The notes beneath the pieces are model-generated. The model ran no database searches, was not told the origin of the DNA, and saw nothing but the letters and a program-made list of their open reading frames with translations. DNA of 64,000 bases from Ziziphus jujuba (Eukaryota > Streptophyta > Magnoliopsida > Rosales > Rhamnaceae), in contig NC_083387.1 of assembly GCF_031755915.1 (NCBI RefSeq), positions 17,753,001 through 17,817,000 of the forward strand, written 5' to 3'. A program made the position numbers and the translations under genes. Positions 1-13,715 of the stretch are shown here, piece by piece (position 1 is the stretch's first letter; every line of letters begins with the position of its first letter).

Positions 1-1641
1 TTCACTCTTCTTGTTTATCTTTTGTAGCTCAGCTACCTGCGTAGCCATGTATGTATCTCAGTTTTTTATTTGCCCTTAATTTGACTTATTTCATTTGAGC
101 TTGCGTAATTGTAGTTCTTGGGTTTTATAATCGATGTTAGTTATATAATCAAGATGATCAGAGAGGTGTCTGAAGGATGTAGAAACTACTGAGGCTGGAA
201 AATGGATTTTTCAGTTGTATGTTCTTCCTATAAAGTATTCGGACTTTTTATAGGTTGATTGTCTTGGAGGGGCCGTATGAAGTACTGTTTGTTTCAAGCT
301 TACATTAAGTAATGATTAAGTCTGTCATTTGAGTTTCTGTAGTCTGCATATGTGAGGGTAATATTTAGGTTAAGTGTCTATGTGAAGGCATGTGTGGCAA
401 AAAGAGAAAGTATGAGATTTTTGCAATTTTTACATTTAATTTCTGCTATGCATGGCATTGTTGATTGTCGAGCTTCGATAATCAAATGGCATTATGTGTA
501 CACCAAGTGAAGTCAGATGAAAATGGAAAGGCATCACTGGACATTCATTGAAGTCATTACTTTTTGCCAGTGCAATACTGAAAAATGTAAATTTTGTTCC
601 AAGGTGCACATAAAGTTAAATATGTTAATCTGTTTAAATTTTTTTTTTATTTTTTATTTTTTCATAAAATAAGTTTTGCTTTCATAGTATTGCTGTGCAA
701 TGGTTTCTTTTCATTGGAGATAAGTATCTGTTTTGCCAGTGATCTTTAGTAATCATTGCTTTGGTTCCTGGATATTTATGAAATTTGACTAATTACAGTA
801 ATTCAAACTATTCGATGGCATTAGCTTTTGGACAGGTGCTAAGAGGCTTATAAACTAGCAACGTGGGTAGTGATAAAAAGGTCTTTGTTAAGCCTGTGTG
901 CACTTTCTCATTTTCTAGGTGTTATCTCTTGAAAATGCCTTGGGCACCTTTTTGGACAAGGGAAGGGGATTTATTTATGTATGGTCCACAAAGTCAGGAA
1001 TGTTGTAGTTTAATTAAGTAGTGAAATTTGTTCTGTTTTGGAGACGAAATAGGTTCTTCTTGGGAAGTACTTGTGGAAACCCTGGAAGGAAGAGGATCAT
1101 ATAGCAAATAAGTACTCAAGACATATGGACAGATCAGGATCTGTGTCTCTTATGCTCGGTAGCTTTTATGGATGTGGCTTTTATTGGATTATTTATTGAA
1201 GTTCATTAACTTTTCTTTGTCAAACTTGTTGATGTGATGTACCCTTATTGTTTGGGGTATTTATTCAAGAGGGACAATTATGATATGTTATGATGTTATG
1301 ATTAATGGTTTTACCTCCAGTGGTGCTGGAAAAGCAATCGAATTACCAATATATGTTGATACCACATGTCAGAATCCAGATTGAATTTACTTATATATAT
1401 ATAATATGAATTATTGTACATCCTCATGCTAATATTTGATTATGTTTGTTTTGTGGTAATATGGTCAGTTTTACCAGGTTGCTTTGAGAGTTCATATTAT
1501 CTAGAAAGGAATTTAGTTTTGCAGTGATGTCAATTCGGTTAAGCATGTGAAAATTTGATGTCACTACTGCTATATATAATCCTTTGACTACTTTAAATTG
1601 GATTTAACATAACATTTTCTCTCATCTTTGTAATCTGTTCA
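1..1641 (+). other. 5' flank of FRL-A, probably a 5'-UTR intron
   Basis: This T-rich stretch has no convincing coding ORF. It ends in a good splice acceptor, with the sequence ctgttcag followed by ctacctgcag, about 20 bases before the FRL-A start codon. It therefore probably holds most of a long intron in the 5' UTR, with the promoter and first leader exon left of the window. A similar string (cagctacctgc) occurs near base 32 after another tag-type acceptor and could be an alternative leader exon. The part from about 1441 onward is copied upstream of the chimeric genes on the minus strand. Confidence 0.5.
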
Positions 1642-1662
1642 GCTACCTGCAGATTCTCTGCC

Positions 1663-4175
1663 ATGGAAGATACTCAATCAGTTTCGACACTGATAGACTC
1701 TACAACCTCTAAGATACAACAGCTTCAGAAAGCATTTGCTGAACTTGAAAGTCACCGAGCAATAACTCTTAACTTGAAATGGAAGGAGATTGAAGAACAT
1801 TTCCATGGGCTTGAGAAGTCCTTAAAGAGGCGTTTTCATGAGTTGGAAGATCAAGAAAAGGAGTTTGAAACCAAAACATTGGCAGCTCGTGAAATGTTGG
1901 AGAAGAAGGAATCAGCTATTGTAGCCATGGAACAAGCTTCGCTGGAAAGCCTCCAAGAGAAGAGAGATGCTGCTATATTTGCAATTGCTGCTGCTCGAGA
2001 GAAGCACAGGAAAATATCCTCTGAGGATCCAGATGTTGTCACTGATGAGGGCCAGGGAGGGCTACCATGTGTGGAAGAGAAACCACCAGATGTAATGGCT
2101 TCTGAAAGCAACTTTGAAGAAATGAAATTTTCTGAAACTAGGAATGTGGAGGTGAAGTCATATCCCCAGTTAGTGAAACTATGCAAACAGATGGACTCTG
2201 AAGGACTTCACAAATTTATATCTGATAATCGAAAGAATCTTGCTGCAATAAGGGAGGAAATTCCACTTGCATTGACAGCTGCAGCTAACCCTGCCTGTTT
2301 TGTCCTAGACTCTTTGGAAGATTTTTACCGCATGGATGTGCCTAATTTGGATGGGAAGAAGGACTCAACCTTACTGGGCCTTCGTCGAACCTGCATCATG
2401 TTGATGGAATGTCTGAGCATTTTGTTAACAAACCTAGATATAGTCTCTGCTTCTGAGGTAATTACAGAAGAGGTTAAGGTGCGGGCAAAGGCAATTGCTG
2501 AAGAATGGAAGCCAAAGTTGGATGCCCTTGATATGGATGCTAGCAATGGGAACTCTTTAGAGGCTCATGCATTTTTGCAACTTTTGGCCACTTTTGGTGT
2601 TCAATCTGATTTTGATGAGGAAGAACTATCAAAGCTAATACCAATGGTTTCTCGTCGTCGCCAAACAGCTGACCTTTGCCGTTCCCTTGGATTGTCTGAG
2701 AAAATGTCAGGTTTGTCTTTTAATGTGAATGCTACCTAGCAATGTGGATTAAATCTTACCATGTTATTAAATATAGATTATAGCCAATTTTGCAAATATA
2801 GATTATTACTGAACCTACACACCTAGCTTTTGAAAATGAGTCCATAGCCAATTTCTTTTGTTCTTTAGAATGCCTCTTATTTTCATCCTAGGTGACTAAT
2901 ACAAAGTAAGTCAATGTATGTGGGTTTTGCATTTGCATATTGTGAAGAGGGTCAGCATATCAGCAAAACTCACTCAGTTTTTTTGGGAAAGTTTTGGTGG
3001 AGCTACTTTGGCTTGGATGAGACGATGGACCGACAAGAAGAGGCTTATATGATTTGGCTTGATGGATCAGACAGAAATACCAAGTCTAAAGAAATTTTTT
3101 CCAACTATTTTAAAATTCTATAATTTTCTAAAAGCTTCTTCTGTTCTCTTGGATTATGCAGGTGTAGTTGAAGTACTTGTAAATAGTGGAAGGCAGATTG
3201 ATGCTGTGAACTTGGCTTATGCGTTTGACCTCACGGAGAAGTTCTCACCTGTGGCTCTACTTAAATCTTACTTGAAGGAGGCAAGAAAAGCTTCTTCACC
3301 TGTCAAACCTGGAAATGCATCTCCCACTGTACAGGTGCATGATGATTCTCAGCTTTCTTGAAAGTAGTGGTTTGTTGATTTTTGATTGCTTTTATTGAGG
3401 GATAAGAGGACACGGCAAGAAACCCATAATTGTGTTCAGACATAGTAATGAGTATGTTCCTTGCCAAAATATCCTTTAACATATGTCTCAGTGCTACTAT
3501 AACACGGTATCTCTGACTCTGGCATTATTGTTAGATGGCTCCATACTATGATCTATTTTGTATTTTTCCATTAAGAATATTGCTTTGGACACAATGTCAG
3601 TTAGTGAGATTGACCTTTGGACAGTATACCAATGTTTCCATCAAACCATTTACCATGTGCGCTGAGGTGGAGGCTGGACAGGGTTTGGAGAAAGAATAGC
3701 ATTTGTTTTTGCAATGCAAAAGGGACATTCCTAACTTATTTATTTATTGTTTCAGAATGAGGTGAATGAGCGTGAACTGACTGCACTTAAGGCTGTGATC
3801 AAGTGCATTGAAGAGCATAAGCTTGAGGAGCAGTACCCTGTGGATCCACTTCAGAAACGGGTTATCCAGCTGGAGAAAGCCAAAGCAGACAAGAAAAGGG
3901 TGACTGAAGCTGCAAAGCCTCAACCAAAGAGACCCCGAGCTAATGGTGTTGGATATGTGCCTCGTGTTACTAATATTGCTGCTGAAAAGAATTTTTATCC
4001 TAGAGTTGCCGATAATAGGTATCCACAGTACATGTATGAGAGGTCGTATGTTTACCCTGGGCCTAATGAAAACCATTGCCCCTCTCTGCTGGGTTCTGCT
4101 ACTTACAACCTGTCTCCTGGTCACAGCAACTACTTTGCAAATGGCTACCAGTACCAAACCGCATATCTTCACTAG
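1663..4175 (+). CDS. FRL3: FRIGIDA-like protein, intact copy (FRL-A)
   Basis: This is a FRIGIDA-family nuclear scaffold protein. The family founder assembles a complex that raises FLC transcription and delays flowering; the role of FRL3-type members is less clear. Three coding exons are visible: 1663-2710, 3162-3334 and 3756-4175. All junctions are GT-AG and the reading frame is kept, giving 546 residues, close to the usual 530-560. Residues 1 to about 110 are a charged coiled coil. The Frigida domain follows at about 165-400 (for example YPQLVKLCKQMDSEGLHKFI). The tail is basic then Tyr/Pro-rich and ends QTAYLH. The ATG lies 21 bases after a splice acceptor. The symbol rests on overall resemblance and on neighbourhood with ZIP4 and BIR1 homologues. 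This is the only FRL copy in the window without a lesion. Confidence 0.88.
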
Positions 4176-6656
4176 GAAGTAAAGGTGGCGAAATGGTGAC
4201 TGATCCTCTCATTTTTAACGGTTAGTCTTTAACCCTTCAGTTCGCTGATATCCCAATGTATGAATGAATTTAGTATTTAAAAAAATGACCAAAAAAGAAA
4301 AAAAAATTGAAAAAACTCAAAAAAAAAAAAAAAAAAAGTCTTGTTAATTTGTTAGTTGATGTATGAAGAATATATTTTGATCCTCTAATATATGCACTTT
4401 GTTTTTCTTTTGTATAAGCGATTATTATATCTTGATTGCATGCAGAGATCCTGCATTTATGGAGATGGCCATAGGACGGAAAGAAAGTGGGATTCTTTCT
4501 TTCTTCAATATTTAGAAGTGAAAATAAAAGGAAGCAATTTTATTTAGGGTTAATTGCGCTTTTGAACTTTATCGTATGGTTGCATTTTGAGTTTCTAAGT
4601 TTAAAACATTACAGTTTAGGCCTTCAAATTTTGATTTGTTGCCTTATGGTCTGACTATAATTTTTATTTTTTAGCTAATAGTGGTCAAAGGTAAGAGAGG
4701 GAATTAAAATGCAAATCTTAGAAATTAGAGGGGTCTAAATTATGACAAATTAAAATTAGAGGGTTTAAATTGGAAGAAATTGTGTTTTAGTGGTGATCAT
4801 GTACGATGGTATTGGTACTGTTAAAAACATCTCCAATGGCATGGCATTTGGGCATATGCTATTACCAAAATATAGCATAATATCCAATTTTTTTTTTTCA
4901 CTCCTAATGGCGAGTTGTAAATTTTGCCAATATCATTTTTGTGCCTGTTTTGACACTGAATTTGCTATTGGCAAAATTTGGTAGCAGATCCCTTGTAGTA
5001 GAGTTTATGGGGCTCACACCATTTACTAATACGATTTTGATTTAAATTTGTTTTTTAATTGATAAAGGTAAAACTGAAGTGGGATCCATTGCCAATGTTG
5101 GTTTTATAATTTCGGTGGTTTTATAATTTCGAAGTGCTATTTTGTAGTACGTCGAAAGTCAAATGTTAAAATGTTTTATTGGTATTGACATTTATTATAG
5201 AAAAGTTTATGTGAATATTAAATTTTAAAAATAGTAATGCTAAAATGGTATTTGCAAGTTTTGGCCCAAAAAAAAAAAATGGTATTTGCAAGTAGATAGT
5301 TCTTAGTTATTGGTAGTCAAAATATCTAATTAGAGTATAACGCAACAAATTGAAACGTAGGTTGAAATGCATCTTCTCCGAATTAGAGGTACTAGATTAC
5401 AATTTACGCTAATTAATTTCATTGTATGATTTATCCCCTTGCTCTTGGTCCTTTTGTCAAACTATTTATTTACTTTTCATTATTTCTCCTCTCTCCCATT
5501 CCTTTCTTTCTTTCTCTTAATATTGCTCTCTTATTATAGGAAGGAAATAAAATATATTTTCTTTCCCTTCTTTTTTTTTTTTCCTTTTTCTTTTGGTAAA
5601 CTGTATTATCTTTTCCTTTGCCATGAGATGAAACATACAAAAGAATAAAGTCTTCTTATGGCTAAATTTGCTTATCTAATTTTTCATTCCATTTCTCAAT
5701 CTTCCCACATTGGATTTTCCCTTTTCTTCCAACTGCTAAACGAGATATGGACTTTCCGTTCCTCCCTTCTTGTTTTTCTTTCCTCATCCTTCTTCGACAC
5801 CTTTTTTTTTTTTTTTTTTTTTGGTTTGAGACACACTGTTCCTTTTATATGAATGCTATTTATTTATTTATTTATTTATTTATTTCTCTTTTAGTCTTAT
5901 ATGCGGATTTAAATTTTGAGCACGTCTAAATAAGAAAGATTGCCCGGCATTGACTGAATGACCAACACATACGTTTCATTATATGCGACAAGACTCATTC
6001 TATATCAGTTGGATTGCTGGGTTTATTGCAAGTATGGGTGAGGAAGTTTGGTGGTTGTTTATGGTCTAAAAGTTAGCCATTCAGTATGGGTGTGGAGCTT
6101 GATTTAAGCAATGTGGTTTCTTGTATTAATGGAGACAATCACTTGAATCATCCTTGTTGTGGAGTCGTAAAGAAATTTTTGCAAAATTAAAAATTTTTTC
6201 TGACTCAACATTAATATAAAATGCCGCAGAGTGTCTTGCCAACTTGAATTTTCATTTTTAATTTTTTCATTTTCTTGATGGATTGCCCCTAGTTTCATTT
6301 TAAAATAAAATACCGACATTTCCCTGTATTACCCTTTTTTGTTTTTGTTTGTTTGTTTGTTTTTTCAGTAGTAATCTTATTTAAACAAGCTATAATTATT
6401 TCATCCATGTGATTTGCCTTTATTTAATTCGACTTGGTTTTGAAATGTCAATTGTACTCGAATAGATAGTGCAAATGATCAAAATTGATGTCAAGTATAA
6501 AAGTGTGAACGTAAAAATAACGTAGGTAAATGAAAATCTTGTAAAACCATTGGAGAGGTAAATAATTGTTTTTAAACCGGAAAAATAGTCTTGTTGAATT
6601 TAAAGCAAGCCTTAGGTTAGGTGCGTCAAAAATAATATCAACGTTTAACTAACAGC
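4176..6656. other. Intergenic, FRL-A 3' flank and AT-rich DNA
   Basis: No gene is seen. The part up to about 4872 is the FRL-A 3' UTR and flank, and reappears inverted at about 16581-17277 and 38725-39418. The remainder is AT-rich with homopolymer T and A runs and a TTTA tetranucleotide repeat near 5849-5884. Short ORFs here are low-complexity. Confidence 0.6.
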
Positions 6657-7370
6657 AAATGGAAAACAAAATATATTATAAAAAAGAAAAAGAGAAAAAG
6701 GATTTGTACAATCATTTTTTTCCCACTACCTTCTATACAAATTTCAAAAATATTCTTATTTATTAATTTTTTTTTTTTTTTGCATGATCAATATTTTATT
6801 AAAAAATATTAAATTTCAGTATATATCAACTGAACAATATTAAATTGTTCAATATATATTAACCAAAAAATATAAATATATTCAATTAATAAGAACACAA
6901 CATACTTTTGACCTTTAAAAATAATTTTTTCATAGCAAAAATATATAACTTTTATTCATAATATGTAATATAAATTTCACATATACATTATGTAATTTTT
7001 AAAAATATAATTTTGAAATGGAAAACAAAATATATTATGAAAAAGAAAAAGAGAAAAAGGATTTATACAATCATTTTTTTTCCCACTACCTTCTATACAA
7101 ATTTCAAAAATATTCTTATTTATTAATGTCTTCTTCACATGATCAATATTTTATTAAAAAATATTAAATTTCAGTATATATCAACTGAACAATATTAAAT
7201 TGTTCAATATATTTTAACCGAAAAATATAAATATATTCAATTAATAAGAACACAACATACTTTTGACCTTTAAAAATAATTTTTTCATAGTAAAAACATA
7301 TAACTTTTATTCATTATATGTAATATAATTTTCACATATACATTATCTAATTTTTAAAAATATAATTTTA
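6657..7370. repeat. 359-bp tandem duplication upstream of ZIP4
   Basis: Two direct copies, about 6657-7015 and 7016-7370, start with the same string aaatggaaaacaaaatat and run in parallel with scattered substitutions and a small indel in a T run. They are very AT-rich and lack an ORF. The array ends about 580 bases before the ZIP4 start, so it lies in the likely promoter region. Confidence 0.85.
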
Positions 7371-7946
7371 TGTGACAAATGAGATTTAAATATCCTTTAA
7401 AACTCCAACCTTAATCATTTTTTGTATATTTTATTTTAATAAATGTTTTAAAAGTTGAATACTTTATTAATTTAATATTTTTTTTATCAAATATAATTAT
7501 ATTTAATAAAATTTATGAATGAATTCTGCCCTACTTGGACAGATTAAATGTTCTCATTTATGGTATAAGAAAATAATTCAGTTTTTAATATTGTTTTGTC
7601 AAGATCTAACAAAATTTTAATGAAAAAGTGTATTTTTGTTGGTCATGAAAAAACAAAGCATTTTTGGAAATTCAAAGAAGGGAAAACAGTAGTGTAAAAA
7701 GAAGTATTTAAAAAAAAAAAAAAAGGGAAGTTGGAAGGGGCTCACATCGGTCCAAATCCACCTAGCCCATTATGGACTTGGGAGCCTATTTTGTACGACA
7801 TCATTCAGTGCGTCGTATCCAAAGCTCAGCGCCGTGCTGCTTTTTTGTATTTTTTGTATTTTTTTTTCCTCCGAATTCACATTTTTGGATGTGCTTTTCA
7901 AAATTTCAGAAATTATTCTCTGTGTAATCTATCTACTCCGAAACAG

Positions 7947-10900
7947 ATGAAGATCGCCGAGATGTCGTCGCCGGACCACCGGCAAGGCCACCATGACTCT
8001 CAATTTCAGCAGCAACATCATCTTCATCTCGTCTCTCAAATCGAGTCCTCAATCAAGCAAGCCGAAAATCTCTCGTTGGGAAAGCCATTACCGGTAACAA
8101 TCTCCGATGATCTCAGAAAATATCTTAATCAGCTTAGCCAACTCGCTCCCTTCCCGAACTCCCTCAAGCTCCTCGTATGGAAGCTCAGCTATCGCCTCTG
8201 GAACGCCTGCATCGACCTCTCCAATGCTGCTTCCATCCGTTCTCGTTATCCCTCCTCCTCTTCATCCTCCAGGAAAGATTCCGCCGAAGAGCATGCCAAG
8301 CTCCGCCATATCGCCGCCGACCTACTAGCTGTCGCCGGCGGAGTGAGCAGTGTTCCTTCTCCGGTGATCAAGTCCGCCTCGTTCTACCACAAGACCGGAT
8401 TGATCTGGCATGAGCTTCGGAACTTTGATCTTGCTTCTACCTGCTTCGAGAAAGCCACGGATCTGGTATCGAATTTCGATCTCAACACGATCACGGATGC
8501 TGGGGAGAGAAAACTGCTGCTGGATTTGAGCATTGCTAGGTCTCGAACCGCATGGGAAATCTCGGATCAGAATCTTGCGATGACGTTGCTGAACCGGGCG
8601 CGGACCTTGCTATTCGGTTTGGCGGAACACTACAAAGCGCTCGCGAGCCAGTACATGATGTTCGGGAAGACCGTGCTGGCCAAGAGTGAGAGTGGTGGCC
8701 TGAGCGAAGCTTTGAGACTGATGAACGAGGCTCTGGATTTGTACGAGAAAGGATTGCATGCGGCGAGAACACGGGAAGAGATGCATGAGCTTAAGGATTT
8801 GAGATCAAAGACGCTTCGGTTCGTCTCAGCCATTCATCTGCAGATGGGTGAGTACGAGAGCGTAATCAAGTGCGTGAAGGTGTTGAGAGATGGTGACAGT
8901 GGGGAACACCACCATCCAAGCCTTCCCGTGCTGGCCATGAAAGGATGGTTGGGGTTAGGGAGGTTCATGGAGGCGGAGAAGGAGCTAAGGGGCATGGTGG
9001 TAAATAAGGGGATTCCGGAGGGCGTTTGGGTATCAGCGGTAGAGGCTTACTTTCAGGCAGCTGGGACGGCCGGAGCAGAGACGGCGAAGGGGGTGTTCCT
9101 GGGGCTGTTGGGGCGGTGCCACATCAGTGCCAGCGCCGCCGTGAGGGTCGCCCACAAGGTGGTTGGGGATGGTGGAAGTGGCGGTGAGGGGGCGAGGGTG
9201 AGGGCCAAAGTGGTGGCGGAGCTCGTGTCGGATGAGAGGGTCGTAGCACTCTTCTCCGGCGAGGCAGCCGGGAAGCAGAGGGTGGCTATGCATGCTCTAC
9301 TATGGAATTGGTAAGTTCGTAATTCTTTATGCTTATTTGTCTTTTGAAATTCATCGTGCTTTGGTAATGAATTGCCTAACGTGAATTTGAATGATCGCTT
9401 CCATGCTCAATTGAAGTGGCTTATTAGATTTATTTCCCTATGAGCATGTTGAAGGACTGTGGGCTAATTAATAACCATCTTAAATAAATTAACGCCTTGT
9501 AATTTCTTTGCATAATTCCAATTAAGTATTATAAGTTTCGATTTGAACTCCAATCGAGGACGAGTTTCTGACAAGGGCAGGGTAAAACATGGTATGAATT
9601 CCACCCAATGAGTGAAAAACAGAAGTTAAAGAAATAGTCGAGTCATATTTGGCTTTTTCTATCTAGTCGGCCCAGCTTGCGATTCACTTTGGTAGTTATG
9701 ATCTTGTGCTTTCATTATAATTTCATTGATCAATTCTCGTGAGTTGAAGTCTTTCGTTTTACGAAATTTCGATTATTTACTTTCTTTTATTAACAGCGCT
9801 GCAGATCATTTTCGATCCAAAGACTATGAAACAAGTGCTGAGATTTTCGAAAAATCAATGCTTTATGTTCCATATGATTCAGAGAATAATATACTCCGAG
9901 CCAAGGGCTTCAGAGTTTTGTGTCTCTGCCACCTTGGTCTCTCTCAACTTGATCAAGCTCAAGAATACATCAATGAGGCAGAAAAGGTACATTCTAATGC
10001 GTACAAGAAGCTGGAATTCTGGTATTTAAGATCACTGATATCTTGCTTGCAATCTACAAAAAAGTTCACCTTCTAATAATGCCTTGTTTTCATCTCTACA
10101 GCTTGAACCCAACATTACTGCTGCCTTCCTGAAGGTTCTCTTACACAACATTATATAAATATGTCTTCTCCATTAACTTGTAAAACATATTTAGTTATGT
10201 ATTTGTACTGAGTACTAAAACCACAATTTATTCAGATCTTTGCAACAAAATTCTTTAATAAGTTATGAGCAACTTTATAGCTTTTCTATATTATGCAGTT
10301 AAAGATCTATCTGCAGAAGAACGACAAGAATAGTTCAATTAATCAGATTCAAGCAATGACAACTTGCCTTGATTTTAGTCCAGACTTTCTCTCCCTTGCT
10401 GCGCATGAAGCTGTAGCTTGCCGTGCTCTTACTGTTGCTGTTGCTGCTCTATCTAGTCTCCTTAACTTTTATGCCAATGGAAAATCCATGCCAACACCAG
10501 AAGTTGTAGTTCTACGTACCTTGATTACAATCCTAACTCAAGAGCCTGGCAATGAACTGGAAGTTTTCAAGTTTGTTAAATGGGCTTATAATCGTGCATC
10601 TGAGGTTGGCTCTGATTGCTTCTTTGGGAAAGGTGAGGTTGGAAGACGGGAAAGGAATTGGTTTGCGTGACTTCATGGAACTTAGGGACAAAAAGGGAAG
10701 GAGAGGAATTTTGAGTTATGTTCCCATTTCATGAAATTGGCATCCAAATTTTATGGATTTCTGGTTGATTGGGAAGTAGAAGAAAACAGTATCATGGTTT
10801 GCAAATCGTTGATATTGACTGTATCTGCCACGATTGCTTCAGAGAATCAGAAAAATGCTGCATTGTCTGACAGTGAAGTAAAACAAGCTATCGAATTGCT

Positions 10901-11783
10901 AGATAGAGCAGGGAAGGTAAGAAATAACTAATTGCCTTTTAGATTCATATAGCATTTTGTGACTTGAATGGTTCTTTTGCAGCACATTATTAAGTAACGT
11001 ATAGAACTTGCAACCATCTTTGTCTAGCTAAAACTGACTGTCGAAATGATAGGCCTATGTCTTATGGTTTAACGGAGGATCACCTTAAAATGGCGTTCAT
11101 TTCTTGCCCTGATGCAGATACTGAAGACAAACTCAACAGGAACTCGGCTTAATGATGATCAAGCTAGCAACATTGAGCCCGATCTCTTCTTCATATACAC
11201 CTTCTGCGCCTATGAAATACAAGGACGGCTCAACGATTTAGGATCACAATTAGTCCTTGTGAAGGGCTTCGCCAGTTCAAAGGTGTGCAACCCCAGATAC
11301 CTCCTTCAGATTGGCCTCCGCTCCTCACAGGGTCCATGGCCAAATTACGAAATAGCCACTTTTGCTCTAAATGAGTGCCTTTCAGCTCTTCTTTCATCAC
11401 CATCCCCGGATTACCAAAATGTGGCTCTCATTGTCCGGAAGCTCATTGTAATAGCCAGCATACGCAAGGGTGAAACAGATGATGAAGCATTGCATGCAAT
11501 GTACAAGCAAGCGTACCGAGTAATGGTCGGTTTGAAGGACGGTGAGTATCCCATTGAAGAGGGAAAATGGCTAGCCACGACGGCTTGGAACAGGGCAGCA
11601 CTGCCAATGCGGTTAGGTCAGATTGATGTGGGAAAGAAATGGATGAATACTGGTCTGGAACTTGCTAAGCAAGTTCCTAGTATGGAGACTTGCAGGCTAT
11701 CCATGGAGGATTTTGTTGGTGGCTTGGGGAAGGAATTTTGTGTGCAAAATGATGGCGACAACAGGTCTCAGCTCACTGTATGA
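7947..11783 (+). CDS. ZIP4: TPR meiotic protein ZIP4/SPO22, copy 1, with stop in exon 4
   Basis: ZIP4 (SPO22) is a long TPR protein of the ZMM group, needed for class I meiotic crossovers on the chromosome axis. Five exons fit: 7947-9310, 9797-9986, 10102-10134 (only 33 bases), 10299-10916 and 11118-11783, all with GT-AG borders. Without the lesion the product would be about 957 residues, near the Arabidopsis length. The start is the ATG opening [10 protein letters not shown]; the frame is open upstream but has no ATG. TPR-like helices are visible, such as [15 protein letters not shown]. Relative to copy 2, one G is missing so that GCG is followed by TGA at 10668-10670. A 2-base loss about 30 bases later brings the net loss to 3 and returns to frame. 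Either this allele is null beyond about residue 650 or the two indels are assembly errors. Confidence 0.85.
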
Positions 11784-13650
11784 ATCTATAAATGTACAGG
11801 ACATTAGCGATTCGTATCTTTTAATAGGAAAGAAGAAACTAATGAAGAAAAAAAAAAAAAAAACTTGTTTTGTTTCCACAAACACAAAACCGTAAAACAT
11901 CAAAAGAAAAAACATCCTTTTCTTATGGAGAAGGATTGAATTCAACGATTTGTGTTTACACAGCACTAAAAAAAATTGAGTATTTATTACAATTGATAAA
12001 TTTTATATGTATGTTCATTTTACATCTATGTTACTCCTTTTAATTCAAAATTTATTTATTTATTTATTTATTTTTTTGTTTGTTTTATGATATGCTATTG
12101 AACGAAAACAACGCCACAAAATAAAAGCATTTGTAAGAGAAAAAAAATTACTACCAAATACATTTTATATGTCCATATGACAATTTAATTTGCAAATTAT
12201 TTTAAATGAATCAATTCATTTGGAGTTTCACTAATGATTATGACAAACAATCATAAATAGTAATACATTTTATAAAAAAAATAGATTGATTAACAGTGAT
12301 AAAATCATTTATCACTGTTTTTAATTTTTAATTTAAATCTCTCTGTCTCCATCTAAAAATAAATAAATTCATATTTTAGTCAATGCAATAAATAAATAAA
12401 TTTGGGTATATGCCATGGGATACACAGTGATATAACAAGTAAAAAACTCAAATTTGTATGGAACATATTTTATGAATGATAAGCATGTATACAATATGGA
12501 TAAATATAGAGTGATCAAATTTTTTTATCAAAATTTTGATATTCATGATTTAGTATCTTTTAAATGGTTTACATTTTCATGTATATATAGCAATATCAAT
12601 TTAACACCATTAAAAAATTACCATCTAATTTATTACTAAAATTTTGGTAAAAAAATTTAATGCATGTAGTATTACTCATATAATATATAGATATTCAAAC
12701 AATGATAAAGGGTTAAGTAAAAAAGTTGGTTCAATTGATAAATTTCTCATATTCATATCTGGATATGAGATGCTAAGAAGGATAAATTATTGTAAATAAT
12801 AATAATAAAACTAATAAAATATTTATTTATACATAACAATATCTATTACTTTAAATCTTAAATAGCAAAATATATGGCAATTCATGTCATATTTTTCTAC
12901 CATAAACTATATATATATATATATATAATAGCGATATTGGTTAGACTTTAAGATATTCAATCGTTTAGTTTGAATTTATCTAATCTTAAATATGAATGTT
13001 TTACTGAAAAAATAAATGAGATTTGCATGTGAAAATTTGAAAAGATTAAAAAAAAAAGTTAATATAAAAAAAGAAAAAAAAATTTTTAACAAAAAAATTA
13101 ATATCACTCCCTATGTTTTATCAATTCTGCTTGTTTTTATACTTTGTAAATTATGTCATAAACAATCTCTCATGTGCATTTTAGTTTTGTTGCAATGTTA
13201 CCTATTTTATACACATATTCGTTTGAACATAATGATTTAAGCTTTGAATTTATTTTAGTAAGTATTTCATACGTGATATTTCATTTCATGTTCATAATTA
13301 ATAAAATAAATATAAATATTAAAATTTTCAAAATTGTTAGAATAATTTTTTTTAATATATATATACATGTATAAGGTAATATATATCATAATTTGTGATA
13401 CACATTAGCAAAAAGATTGTAATACAATTTACCAAAAACAAGATTATGATACAATGATAAAATGATGAAGTATTGAATTAATGTTAATTTTAATCTATAT
13501 AAAGGTAAAATAGACGTTTTGTAATTTAAATAAATTAAAATATAAAATTTGTTAATCAATGTTAATATCTAGGGATGTTAATGATGAATTAAATAATTTT
13601 ACAGAGGTAAATGTGGTTTTGTTAAACCAGAGGGATCAATAAAATTTTCC
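11784..13650. other. ZIP4 3' flank, AT-rich intergenic
   Basis: No gene is seen. The region holds an A-run just after the ZIP4 stop, a TTTA repeat near 12055, a (TA)n run near 12909-12928 and several low-complexity ORFs. The whole stretch is repeated at 33850-35740 with a few indels, so it is part of the segmental duplication. Confidence 0.7.
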
Positions 13651-13671
13651 CTAATAATAATTGAAAATGGA

Positions 13672-13677
13672 CACGTG
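13672..13677 (+). promoter_or_regulatory. G-box CACGTG upstream of the Tim17-like copy 1
   Basis: A perfect palindromic CACGTG lies about 85 bases before the Tim17-like ATG. G-boxes bind bZIP and bHLH factors. The site is kept in copy 2 at 35759-35764. It is absent from the chimeric copies, because their homology to this gene begins downstream, in the (GA)n leader. Confidence 0.4.
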
Positions 13678-13715
13678 CTACGAAAACCAGAGGCAATTCC
13701 TTTTTTGATTCCCAC

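Noticed and set aside
3744..4172. 142-codon antisense ORF opposite FRL exon 3, present in all three copies
   Set aside because: It mirrors the real exon codon for codon, and its conservation is explained by the duplication alone.
7731..7946. 72-codon in-frame extension upstream of ZIP4
   Set aside because: It has no ATG (it would start with TTG), is Phe-rich, and precedes the conserved MKIAEM start.
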